This document shows positions 1-9,502 of a DNA stretch of 64,000 nt, piece by piece; position 1 is the stretch's first letter, and every line of letters starts with the position of its first letter. Origin of the DNA: Anolis sagrei (Eukaryota > Chordata > Lepidosauria > Squamata > Anolidae). A program made the position numbers and the translations under genes. The notes under the pieces were generated by a model. That model was not told the DNA's origin. It ran no database searches and saw nothing but the letters and a program-made list of their open reading frames with translations. The stretch lies in assembly GCF_037176765.1 (NCBI RefSeq), contig NC_090023.1:8604042-8668041 (forward strand). The letters run 5' to 3'.

Positions 1-291
1 TTCTGCAGATAGAGTTGATAAGAGTAGGAAAGGGTTATGGGAGAGGCAGTGGGCGGGATCATGCAAATTCCACACCAATGAAGAGAGTCAGAAACACTGG
101 GATGTCTGGGGTGGAGGACACACATAAAATTTAGGATGAAATTGTCCCCAAATGAAAGCATTCCTTGGGTGGTGGGCAGTATGGTGTTTGGGGAGGATAT
201 TGGCTGTTGCACCACAAGACAGGAAAAGCCCTCTGACTGTAAACATCACACCGTTGATTAGAAAACAATCCTTTTATTGAAGATAATTAAA

Positions 292-406
292 AAGCAGCAA
301 GTAAAAAAGCACTTTAAAGAAATAGGTAAATCCAATTAGGTAAGAATTATCTTCTTACCGAATTGGATTTACCTATTTCTTTAAAGTGCTTTTTTACTTG
401 CTGCTT
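292..406. repeat. 55-bp inverted repeat (near-perfect hairpin)
   Basis: Arms 292-346 and 352-406 are reverse complements with a single mismatch, separated by a 5-base loop (TTATC). The flanks were not recognised. The shape suggests a snap-back or inversion made during reverse transcription, or a palindromic transposon tip. The rest of 1-850 holds nothing I can name. Confidence 0.85.
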
Positions 407-852
407 ATCCCAGGAGCAAAAATAGTCCAGGGTAAAGTTCAGCAAAGTCCATAAAATAAAGTCCACACTTCTCTAATATAACTCAGGAAAACAGGAAACA
501 TTATTCCAAGGCATGAGTAGGCATTCATACATTCCAAGAGTCCAATCCATGAACAAGAAATACTAAGACAAGAATCTTCCAAGCAAAGCTTCCAAGAAAC
601 AAAAGACGAGAACTACACTCGATTCCAATGATGCTTCATCTGACTATATTTCCCATACTTGGAACTTGTATCCCCTCATTAAGCTATTCCACGTACTCAG
701 GAATTGGTTTGATTTTACTTGAGATCCCCTTATCTTTTTCTGTCGGAGCCTGGAAGAATGGCCTTTCTATTTTGACTAATTTCCTCTCGCCTATCTATTT
801 GCTCATTAAGTCTTGCAGCTGGGCCAGGTGCCCAGTTGTTTTCAAGCCTCAA

Positions 853-1857
853 ATGGACGAACCCAGAGGGTGATTCTCCCCAAGGCTTCCTCTTCATCCT
901 GGAAAGAAGTGACATGGGGAGTGCCATCAGCAGGGTTCCATGCTGAGCCCGGTCCTGTTCAGGATCTTTCTTAATGACTTAGATGAAGGGTTAGAAGGCA
1001 GGAACATCACGTTTTCAGACGACACCAAATTGGGACAGAAGCAGGATTCAAAACGATCTTGACAGATTAGAGAGATGGGCCAAAACTAACAAAATGAAGT
1101 TCAACAGGGACAAATGCAAGATACTCCACTTAGGCAGAAAAAACGAAATGCAAAGATACAGAATGGGGGACGAGGCCTGGCTCGAGAGCAGTACGTGTGA
1201 AAAAGACCTTGTGACAACAAGTTAAACATGAGCCAACAATGGGATGTGACGGCAAAAAAAGCCAATGGGATTTTGGCCTGCATCAATAAGAACATAGTGT
1301 CTAGATCTACCCATGCTCTATTCTGCTTTGGTTAGACCACACCTGGAATATTGTGTCCAATTCTGGGCACCACAGTTCAAGAGAGATATTGCCAAGCTGG
1401 AATGTGTCCAGAGGAGGGTGACTAAAATGATCAAGGGTCTGGAGAACAAGCCCTATGAGGAGTGGCTTAAGGAGCTGGGCATGTTTAGCCTGAAGAAGAG
1501 AAGGCTGAGAGGAGATATGATAGCCATGTATAAATATGTGAGAGGAAGTCACAGGGAGGAGGGAGCAGCTTGTTTTCTGCTTCCTTGGAGACTAGGACAC
1601 AGAACAATGGCTTCAAACTACAAAAGAGGAGATTCCATCTGAACACGAGGAAGAACTTCCTGACTGTGAGAACCGTTCAGCAGTGGAACTCTCTGTCCCG
1701 GAGTGTGGTGGAGGCTCCTTCTTTGGAAGCTTTTAAACAGAGGCTGGATGGCCATCTGTCAGGGGTGATTTAAATGCAATATTCCTGCTTCTTTGCAGGG
1801 GGTTGGACTGGATGGCCCATGAGGTCTCTTCCTACTCTTTGATTCTATGATTCTGGT
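853..1857 (+). mobile_element. CR1 LINE, 5'-truncated
   Basis: Starts in the RT region (GVPQ-like, [10 protein letters not shown]) and runs to the C-terminal stretch [20 protein letters not shown] through [10 protein letters not shown] (stop near 1,772). It finishes with the CR1 3' UTR (ggttggactggatggccca) and the ATTCTATGATTCT tail. The frame is interrupted several times, so the copy is dead. Confidence 0.9.
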
Positions 1858-1865
1858 AACAGGGT

Positions 1866-2021
1866 TGTTGTAGGTTTTTTCGGGCTATATGACCATGTTC
1901 TAGAGGCATTCTCTCCTGACGTTTCGCCTGCATCTATGGCAAGCATCCTTGGACCATGGCCATATAGCCCGAAAAAACCTAGTGATTCTGGCCATGAAAG
2001 CCTTCAACAATACATCTCTGG
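1866..2021. mobile_element. Palindromic PLE terminus (short)
   Basis: The left arm reads gttgttgtaggttttttcgg with ctcctgacgtttcgcc; the right arm is the complement (ccatatagcccgaaaaaacc) and ends in the PLE terminus gccttcaacaatac. The flanks resemble a short target duplication (TCTGGTAACAG on the left, TCTGGTGACAA on the right). It is inserted just behind a CR1 tail. Confidence 0.7.
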
Positions 2022-2229
2022 TGACAATTCAGGGAGTACACTATCATCTCCACACCCTTCAGGGACATTCTCATGGGAAACTACACTTTGCACAGGGGTC
2101 TCCTGGTCCTTCTCTGCATCAGTATCATTGACCAAACCATTGCCATCTTGAAATTCGTTGGCATCACTTCCCACATCCAAAGCACCCTGATCCTGAAACA
2201 CAATCACAGGTTTTATTTTATTTGTCGTG
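2022..2229 (-). other. Unassigned block with an acidic open frame
   Basis: The minus strand is open through a run rich in Asp and Glu (VGSDANEFQDGNGLVNDTDA). It does not match a host protein I know. The composition resembles the acidic frames inside squamate LTR-type repeats (compare 15,375-16,931), so it is probably repeat-derived. Confidence 0.25.
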
Positions 2230-2655
2230 TCAGAGCAACCAGTCCATTATATTACATTTCTAACAGAACAAAGCAAACAAACAGACAAATACAAAACTCG
2301 TGAGTTTGGTAGTTGATTAAATGTCCTTTGACCAGTATCTGGTCACTTGGAGTGCTTCTGGTGTTGCTGCAAGAAGGTCCTCCCTTGTGCATGTGGCAGG
2401 GCTCAGGTTGCATTGCAGCAGGTGGTCTGTGGTTTGCTCTTCTCCACACTCACATATCGAGGATTCCACTTTGTAGCCCCATTTCTGAAGGTTGGCTCTG
2501 CATCTCGTGGTGCCAGAGTGCAGTCTGTTCAGTGCCTTCCAAGTCACCTAGTCTTCTGTGTGCCCAGGAGGGAGTCTCTCATTTGGTATCAGCCATTAGT
2601 TGAGGTGCTGGGTTTGAGCCTGCCACTTTTGGACTCTCGCTTGCTGAGGTGTTCC
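2230..2655 (-). mobile_element. 3' end of a jockey-superfamily LINE (Vingi-like?)
   Basis: The minus strand encodes [20 protein letters not shown] followed by [15 protein letters not shown], a CCHC-type C-terminal zinc-finger motif seen in several non-LTR retrotransposons. The 35,380-36,260 block carries a longer copy of the same family. The clade is not resolved; Vingi or a related jockey-type LINE is my best guess. Confidence 0.6.
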
Positions 2656-2659
2656 AGCA

Positions 2660-2778
2660 AGACATGAGAGAAGCCTCCTCGCAGGATTGCAAGACATCCA
2701 GGCGTCGCCTGGGCAACGTCTTCGTAAACGGCTGATTCTCTCGCCACAGAAGCGACCAGCAATCACAGGCTGAACTCC
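2660..2778 (+). mobile_element. tRNA-derived squamate SINE, 3' part
   Basis: Contains gacatgagagaagcctcc, ccaggcgtcgcctgggcaac and ctctcgccacagaagcgacc, the same 3' body as the fuller SINE at 13,793-14,045. The tRNA-like head is missing. Confidence 0.6.
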
Positions 2779-2998
2779 AACATTGGCAAGGGTTGGGCTA
2801 CATGTTCATGGCACTCGCTATAAGCTGAAATATCATTGGAGGAAGGCCTTTTGGCGGCTCCTCAACACTGTGGGTTAAAACTGTTTGTGGAAGTGGGAAC
2901 CTATGTGTGGAAGTGGGCGCCCCAGCCACATACACACATACATATTTTCACTTTTATTATGTGTATTGATGTTATTAATGTCATCAAACTGCAGGAAT

Positions 2999-3057
2999 TC
3001 TACAGCCAAAAACAAGTGGAGGATTGGACATTCAACCCACTTGTTTTTGGCTGTAGA
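2999..3057. repeat. Perfect 21-bp hairpin
   Basis: Arms 2,999-3,019 (tctacagccaaaaacaagtgg) and 3,037-3,057 are exact reverse complements around a 17-base loop. Neighbouring sequence (2,780-2,998 and 3,058-3,715) was not recognised as a gene or known repeat; 3,340-3,500 is GC-rich but carries no convincing coding frame. Confidence 0.8.
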
Positions 3058-3721
3058 AGAAACTCTATATGGAGGGAGTCATGGTCTCCATCCAATCCTC
3101 CGCAGCATCGCCCTTGAGCAAGGCAGATCCATAGTCTCCAAAATCAACATCTCGAGGAAATGGTGTGTTTTTCTGCCTTTTGATACAAGCAGCCTGGACC
3201 ACCTCTCTCATTTTAACACAAGCCTATATTCCCTCTCGCAGTCTTTCATCGCGGCAGGTTTCGCAGTTTTCTGGGCTTTGCATGACCCTGTCCCTAATCT
3301 CATTAAGCCCAAAGTCGTTTGGATTGAAGCCGAACCAAAAGCAACCGATTGGCTTCCGGCCAGGCATCTTTGGCTTTCTCCGGGCCGGGGACCAACCTGC
3401 CTGAGCCAGGGAAAGTCACAACCTCCTAAATCCCCCGCTTCCCCTCTTCGCCCCAGCCACGAACGGCTGCCTGGGAAACCTCCTTGCCTCCAGCCAAGAC
3501 CGGAACCGGAGAAAAACTCATAAATCATTTTCCAAGTGAAGAGTTATGAGTTTCCTCAGACAAACACAACCCATGGCTGGGTTTTCCCAGCATGGGCATG
3601 GGGCCACCGCACATTTTGGCACACCGGGATGCCGGGAAGGGGGTGCCAGAGCATTTCTACCATTCTGGAGGACCAAGACCTTGTGATTTAGTCACTATCA
3701 AAGAGCTTGCAGAGTTCATAG

Positions 3722-3985
3722 AATTATAGAATCATAGAGCTGGAAGAGACCTCAAGGGCCATCCAGTCCAACCCCATTCTGCTATGCAGGAACACACAAC
3801 CAAAGCACTCCCGACAGATGGCTATCAAGTCTCTGCTGTAGAGACTCCAGAAAAGGAGACTCCGCCAAACTCCAAGGCCGTAAATTCAACTGTCAAACAG
3901 CTCTTACTATCAGGAAGTTCTTCCTAATGTTCAGGTGGAATCTCTTTTTCTGCCATTTGCATCCATTGCTCCATGTCCCTACAAC
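3722..3985 (-). mobile_element. CR1 LINE 3' end, old copy
   Basis: Reads aatcatagagctggaagagac and ccatccagtccaaccccatt, the reverse of the CR1 3' UTR, followed by the degenerate C-terminal coding end. It is more diverged than the copies at 9.5, 28.5 or 39.6 kb. Confidence 0.8.
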
Positions 3986-3996
3986 AACAGAACAAT

Positions 3997-4218
3997 CTTG
4001 CTCAAGAAGAAGAAGAGGAGAAGGAGAAGGAGAAGGAGAAGGAGAAGGAGAAGGAGAAGGAGAGGAGAAGGAGAGGAGGAGGAGGAGGAAGAAGAAGAAG
4101 AAGAAGAAGAAGAGGAGGAGGAGGAGGAGGAGAGGAAGAGGAGGAGGAGAAGGAAGAAGGAGGAGAAGGAGAAGGAGGAGAAGAGGAGGAGGAGGAGGAA
4201 AAAGAAGAAGAAGAAGTT
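3997..4218 (+). repeat. Polypurine (GAA/GGA/GAAGGA)n tract
   Basis: About 220 bases of almost pure A and G with shifting AAG, AGG and AGAAGG units. All long open frames here (poly-Glu, poly-Arg, poly-Ser) are artefacts of the microsatellite. It directly abuts a CR1 end. Confidence 0.95.
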
Positions 4219-4224
4219 GTTGTT

Positions 4225-5280
4225 CCTAGGAAAAATTGATAGCCAAATTGACAAAGAAAAAACATGGCTGTGGCTCACAAATGGAACTTTGAAAAGGAGA
4301 TGGAAGACCTGATTTTGGCAGCCCAAAAACAAGCCATTAGAACAAATGGGTTGTTGTAGTTTTTTTTTTTTTTTGGGCTGTATGGCCATGTTCTAGAGGC
4401 ATTCTCTCCTGACGTTTCGCCTGCATCTATGGCAAGCATCCTCAGAGGTAGTGAAGACCTCACTACCTCTGAGGATGCTTGCCATAGATGCAGGCGAAAC
4501 GTCAGGAGAGAATGCCTCTAGACCATGGCCATACAGCCCGAAAAAAAACCTAAAACAACCCAGTGATTCCGGCCATGAAAGCCTTCGACAATACATTAGA
4601 ACAAATGCCATCAGAGCCAGAATTGAAAAGTCGACAACAGATCCCAAATGTAGACTCTGCAAGGAAGCAGATGAAACAATAGATCCCATCCTCAGCTGCT
4701 GCAAGAAGATCACACAGACAGACTATAAGCAGAGGCATAACACTGTTGCTCAGATGATTCATTGGAACTTGTGCCACAAATACCATCTGCTTGCGACAAA
4801 GTACTGGTGAGATCACAAAAAGTTACAGAGAACACGTCAAGCTACTTTGGGACTTCCGAATTCAAACAGAGTTTTGGAGCAAAATACTCCTGACCTCACA
4901 ATCGTGTTAAGAAACAAAATATGGATTGTCAATGTTGCAATCCTGGGTGACAGCAGGATTGAAGAGAAACAACTGGAAAAGCTGACACAATATGAGGATT
5001 TAAAGATCGAACTGCAAAGATTCTGGCACAAGCCCATAAAGGTGGTCCCAGTGGTAATCGGCACACTGGGTGCAGTGACTCAAGACCTTGGCCTGCACTT
5101 AAACACAATCGGCGCTGACAAAACTACCATCTGCCAGCTGCAAAAGGCCACCTTACTGGGGTCTGCGTGCATTATTTGCTGATACATCACACAGTCCCAG
5201 ACACTTGGGAAGTGTCCGATGTGTGATCCAATACAACAGCCAGCAGAGTGTCTGCTGTGGACTCATCTTGTTGTGTTTCA
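4225..5280 (+). mobile_element. R4/R2-like (restriction-endonuclease type) LINE, 3' end, split by a PLE
   Basis: The coding remnant reads IDKEKTWLWLTNGTLK and then, after the PLE insertion at 4,349-4,593, IEKSTTDPKCRLCKEADETI and PIKVVPVVIGTLGAVTQDLG. The CCHC-type CRLC motif followed by a PD..IV..D-like nuclease region is what R2/R4-clade elements carry at the C-terminus. The part from 4,847 to 5,180 is one open frame. Related tails are at 45,185-45,815. Clade assignment is from memory. Confidence 0.65.
4349..4593. mobile_element. Palindromic PLE insertion with 14-bp target duplication
   Basis: Two PLE termini lie head to head: the left arm is inverted and the right arm ends gccttcgacaata. 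The insertion is flanked by CATTAGAACAAATG at 4,335-4,348 and again at 4,594-4,607. It interrupts the R4-like LINE, so the empty site can be read directly. Confidence 0.85.
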
Positions 5281-5562
5281 AATAAGAATAACAATACTTT
5301 ATTTATATTCCGCTCTATTTCCCCGAAGGGACTCGGGGCAGATTCCAAACATAAAAAGGCAAACATTCAATGTTCGAATACAACAACAATACAACCATAC
5401 TAACAAAATTTAAACAACCCAACATATAAACACGAATTATAACTTAACAAACTAAAATTAAATATAAAATGCAGCCTGTTATAACAGACATAAGACAAAA
5501 CATCAAACATTGAATGGAAACAATAATTTCCCATTTCCTTTGGGCAAATTGATTAATCATTG

Positions 5563-6323
5563 GGTTGTTGTAGGTTTTTTCGGGCTATATGGCCATGGTC
5601 TAGAGGCATTCTCTCCTGACGTTTCGCCTGCATCTATGGCAAGCATCCTCAGAGGTAGTGAGGTCTGTTGGAAATAGGACAATGGGTTTATATATCTATG
5701 GAATGACCAGGGTGGGACAAAGGACTCTTGTCTGCTGGAGCTAGGTGTGAATGTTTCAACTGACCACCTTGATTAGCATTTGATGGCCTGACAGTGCCTA
5801 GAGCAAACTTTTGTTGAGAGATGATTAGATGTCCTTGTTTGTTTCCTCTCTGTTGTTGTGCTGTTGTAATTTTAGAGTTTTTTAATACTGGTAGCCAGAT
5901 TTTGTTCATTTTCATGGTTTCCTACTTTCCTCCAATGAAAATGAACAAAATCTGGCTACCAGTATTAAAAAAAACTCTAAAATTACAACAGCACAACAAC
6001 AGAGAGGAAACAAACAAGGTCATATAATCATCTCTCAACAAAAGTTTGCTCTAGGCACTGCCAGGCCATCAAATGCTAATCAAGGTGGTCAGTTGAAACA
6101 TTCACACCTAGCTCCAGCAAACAAGAGTCCTTTGTCTCACCCTGGTCATTCCACAGATATATAAACCCATTTTCCCAGTTCCAACAGACCTCACTACCTC
6201 TGAGGATGCTTGCCATAGATGCAGGCGAAACGTCAGGAGAAAATGCCTCTAGACCATGGCCATACAGCCCAAAAAAACCCTACAACAACCCAGTGATTCC
6301 AGCCATGAAAGCCTTCGACAATA
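5563..6323. mobile_element. Inverted PLE dimer flanked by about 195-bp direct repeats
   Basis: Two PLE end fragments of about 370 bp lie head to head around 5,925. Each carries the gaacaaaatctggctaccag motif, the hammerhead-like block and the terminus. The flanking L2 sequence at 5,364-5,562 is repeated at 6,324-6,518 with about 5% differences. Confidence 0.8.
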
Positions 6324-6957
6324 CATTCAATGTTCGAATACAACAACAATACATCCATACTAACAACATTTAAACAACCCAACATATAAACACAAATTAT
6401 AACTTAACAAAATTAAATACAAAAACGCAGCCTGTTATAACAGACATAAGACAAAACATCAAACATCGAATGGAAACAATAATTTCCCATTTCCTTGGGG
6501 CAAATTGATTACTCATTGCTCAAGATATCTATTGAGCTGGTGGGGTGAGCAGGGCATGGATATGATTGCAAGTATTAATCAAGGGTATAATGGTAGTATT
6601 AATAATAGTAACACCAGCTACTATTCCTCCTTCTTGTAAACCAGTGAGCAAAGGTATGTCTTCAGCTGTTACTTGAAAGCAGGGAGGGAGGGGTCCATCT
6701 TTAACTCCTTAGAAAGGGAGTTCAAGAGGTTGGGGGCAGCCACAGAGAAGGCCCTTTCTCTTGTTCCCACCAACCATGCTTGGGACGGGGGTGGAACTGA
6801 GAGGAGGACCTCTTCCGATGATGGTCTGTAGAGGGAGATGTGGTTTGTCAAATAGTCTGGACCTAAGTGGTTTAGGGCTTTAAAGGTAAGAAACAGCACT
6901 TTGTATTTAGCTCAGAAGCGGACTGGCTGCCAGTGGAACTGTCGCAACATAAGAGTG

Positions 6958-7169
6958 TATTGTCGAAGGCTTTCATGGCTGGAATCACTCAGTTCTTGTT
7001 GGTTTTTTCGGGCTATATGGCCATGTTCTAGAGGCATTTCTCCTGACGTTTCGCCTGCATCTATGGCAAGACCTCACCTCTGAGGATGCTTGTCATAGAT
7101 GCAGGTGAAACGTCAGGAGAAATGCCTCTAGAACATGGCCATATAGCCCGAAAAAACCAACAAGAACTG
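6958..7169. mobile_element. Palindromic PLE insertion with 12-bp target duplication
   Basis: Head-to-head PLE termini (gtcgaaggctttcatggctg on the left, gaaaaaaccaacaagaactg on the right). The flanks AACATAAGAGTG at 6,946-6,957 and 7,170-7,181 are identical. It is inserted in the minus-strand L2. Confidence 0.85.
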
Positions 7170-7220
7170 AACATAAGAGTGGTTCTCTCCCTGAACAGTG
7201 CTCCAGTTAGTAACCTCAAT

Positions 7221-7675
7221 GTGACATTCTTTCTAATAGGTTTGTGCAATCCAGGTAATCTGCTATCCATTTTGGTGTCCCGGATTTCAGTGGAGATCCC
7301 AATTCAATTTTTGGGAGCCTCCCGATCTGGGAAGCTGAAAGATTTGTTTTCTATCCAACTCATTATGGGTGGGACTTCCCAGCCTCCCTTCCCCATCATT
7401 TTAGGCACTGTCCTTACATCTTGGTGACTGGCAGAGTGTTTAGGAGTTGTCACTGATGTAGAGAAGGTGGCTTCACCTGGCTTGGTGCTCAGACAGATGG
7501 TCGCCATGGATGAGAGCGGTGTCTCATAGCTGGAAAGGCCCCTCAAAGCAAGCCATGCAAGTAGCTGAGGACACCCACACCCATTTGGAAGGTGAGCTGC
7601 TCAATGAATGCAGCAAAGAAACTGAAAGCACAGTTATTGCTTTCATAGAACATTCATAAGGACATGGGTGAACTG
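7221..7675. other. Unassigned sequence
   Basis: No gene, tRNA or familiar repeat was recognised. Short open frames on both strands lack coding character. Confidence 0.5.
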
Positions 7676-7825
7676 CAATTCCCCAAATCGTGGACCAATC
7701 ACCCCCAACCCCGCCTGTATGCACAGTTGCCCATGTTGGGTCTGTGTGCCAAGTTTGGTTCAGATGTGACGCTGGCTGTGTTTAATGCTCTCTTGATGCA
7801 GGTGAACTACAACTACCATATGCAT
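7676..7825 (-). mobile_element. Fragment of the SPIN-like hAT/Helitron-like body repeat
   Basis: Contains gtgtgccaagtttggttcag and gcaggtgaactacaactacc, the reverse complement of the body found at 9,176-9,293 and 11,740-12,855. The ends are missing. Confidence 0.5.
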
Positions 7826-7907
7826 TGAAGCTGAGCCTGGCTCAGGAGGAGGAGGGCGATGACGGCGAGGTCCTGGGAGCAGCCGGCCCTCTGTCCCACG
7901 CAGAAAG

Positions 7908-8532
7908 AGCACATTGGAATATTGTGTCCAATTGGATGGATGGCATCCTTGAAGTGACTGGACTGACCTTGAAGGAGCTGGGGGTGGTGACGGCCGACAG
8001 GGAGCTCTGGCGTGGGCTGGTCCATGAGGTCACGAAGAGTCGGAGATGACTGAACGAATGAACAACAATTGACAAGCTGGAATGTGTCCAGAGAAGGGCG
8101 ACTCAAATGATCAAGAGTCTGGAGAACAAGCCCTATGAGGAGCAGCTTAAAAAGCTGGGCATGTTTAGCCTGAAGAAGAGAAGGCTGAGAGGAGACATGA
8201 TAGCCATGTATAAATATGTGAGAGGAAGTCACAGGGAAGAGGGAGCAAGCTTGTTTTCTGCTGCCCTGGAGACTAGGACGCAATGGAACAATGGCTTCAA
8301 ACTACAAGAAAGGACATTCCATCTGAACATTAGGAAGAACTTCCTGACTGTGAGAGCCGTTCAGCAGTGGAACTCTCTGCCCCGGAGTGTGCTGGAGGCT
8401 CCTTATTTGGAGACTTTTAAACAGAGGCTGGATGGCTATCTGTCAGGGGTGATTTGAAGGCCATTTTTCCTGCTTCTTGGGGGTTGAACTGGATGGCCCA
8501 TGAAGTCTCTTCCAACTCTATGATTCTATGAC
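7908..8532 (+). mobile_element. CR1 LINE 3' end interrupted by BovB
   Basis: The CR1 reads ggaatattgtgtccaatt up to about 7,927 and resumes with gacaagctggaatgtgtcc at 8,070. It then runs through [20 protein letters not shown] to RLDGYLSGVI and ends with the ATTCTATGA tail. The gap holds a BovB tail. Confidence 0.85.
7929..8068 (+). mobile_element. RTE-BovB 3' end, inserted in CR1
   Basis: Encodes [20 protein letters not shown] and [14 protein letters not shown], the C-terminus of the BovB reverse-transcriptase ORF. It finishes with the BovB terminus (tgaacgaatgaacaacaa). Heavily 5'-truncated. Confidence 0.85.
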
Positions 8533-8655
8533 TCAGGATGTTCTTGGGGAAGGGTCACGCTAATGTCAAGAAGTCCACCCAGAAGGTGCTGGACCTGCAG
8601 AAGGATGTCCTCACGCGCCTCAAGCACCTCAGGGTGCTCAAGGATGATGTGGATG
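8533..8655 (+). other. Short coding-like island of unknown origin
   Basis: An open frame from ATG 8,539 reads [20 protein letters not shown] and continues [17 protein letters not shown]. Third positions are strongly G/C and the peptide is lysine- and leucine-rich, as in a helical protein. It is wedged between a CR1 tail and an L2 tail, so it may be a captured or retro-copied exon piece. I do not recognise the protein. Confidence 0.35.
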
Positions 8656-8820
8656 GAAATGCACTCAAACATTTTTTGAGATTAACTTTTTAGAGATTGA
8701 ACTGGCCAACTGTTTTAAATTGAATGTTTATAACTGTTTATCATTGTGTACTGTGTTGGCATCTCATGGCTTCCTGTTGTAAGCCATCCTGAGTCCCTTT
8801 TCCGCCGTCCGGAGTCCCTC
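8656..8820 (+). mobile_element. L2-type LINE 3' tail
   Basis: Has ttgtaagccatcctgagtcc, the conserved L2-type 3' end. The stretch 8,821-9,127 that follows was not recognised. Confidence 0.6.
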
Positions 8821-9175
8821 ATTTTCTTGAGATCAACCCAAAACAGTTTTGAAATGTTTTGTAGGACAATTTGAGGTTGACCCTCTTGAATACCGGCTAG
8901 AAGCAACCAATTGAGATCCTTGGCATCGGAAGCATGGATCTCATGCATAGATAACAGAATACAGCTATTCCAAACAAGGAATTCCAACCTCCTGAAAATA
9001 CTACCCAATGCATTCATATTGAATAACTAAGGTTATTCCGCCACCTGATGGTTGGAGAAGTGAAAAACAACGTTCATAAGTTCTATGGAAAAGGAATCCC
9101 CTTGGAATGCTGTTTGAATGGTTTTTTGGGTGCATCTACACTGTAGAATGTTGAAGAAGCGCCTCACCATCATCG

Positions 9176-9293
9176 CCCTCCTCCTCCTGAGCCAGGCTCA
9201 GCTTCTTGGCATATGGGAGTTGTAGTTCACCTGCATCAAGAGAGCATTGAACGCAGCCAATGTCACATCTAGACCAAACTTGGCACACAGCCT
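9176..9293 (+). mobile_element. SPIN-like hAT/Helitron-like body fragment
   Basis: Reads gggagttgtagttcacctgc and ccaaacttggcacacag, the common body sequence. It is cut off exactly where the CR1 piece begins at 9,294. Confidence 0.5.
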
Positions 9294-9502
9294 GAAGAAG
9301 AGAAGGCTGAGATGAGACATGATAGCCATGTATTAATATGTGAGAGGAAGTCACAGGGAAGAGGGAGCAAGCTTGTTTTCTGCTTCCCTGGAGACTAGGA
9401 CACAGAACAATGGCTTCAAACTACAAGAAAGGACATTCCATCTGAACATGAGGAAGAACTTCCTGACTGTGAGAGCCGTTCAGCAGTGGAACTCTCTGCC
9501 CC
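9294..9502 (+). mobile_element. CR1 LINE internal fragment lacking its 3' end
   Basis: Covers SLKKRRLR through [10 protein letters not shown] and stops abruptly at 9,502, where a second CR1 starts in an earlier part of the ORF. A CR1 without its 3' end is unusual and points to a later rearrangement or a template jump. Confidence 0.8.

Larger units (their letters stand above)
5281..7220 (-). mobile_element. L2 LINE 3' part (minus), broken by two PLE insertions
   Basis: Begins with an L2 3' tail in reverse (aataacaatactttatttat, ccccgaagggactcggggca). It continues after 6,324 into coding sequence with ggcagccacagagaaggccc, the reverse of the L2 C-terminal AFSVAAP motif. It reaches gtgctccagttagtaacc near 7,200. 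PLE insertions occupy 5,563-6,323 and 6,958-7,169. Confidence 0.75.
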
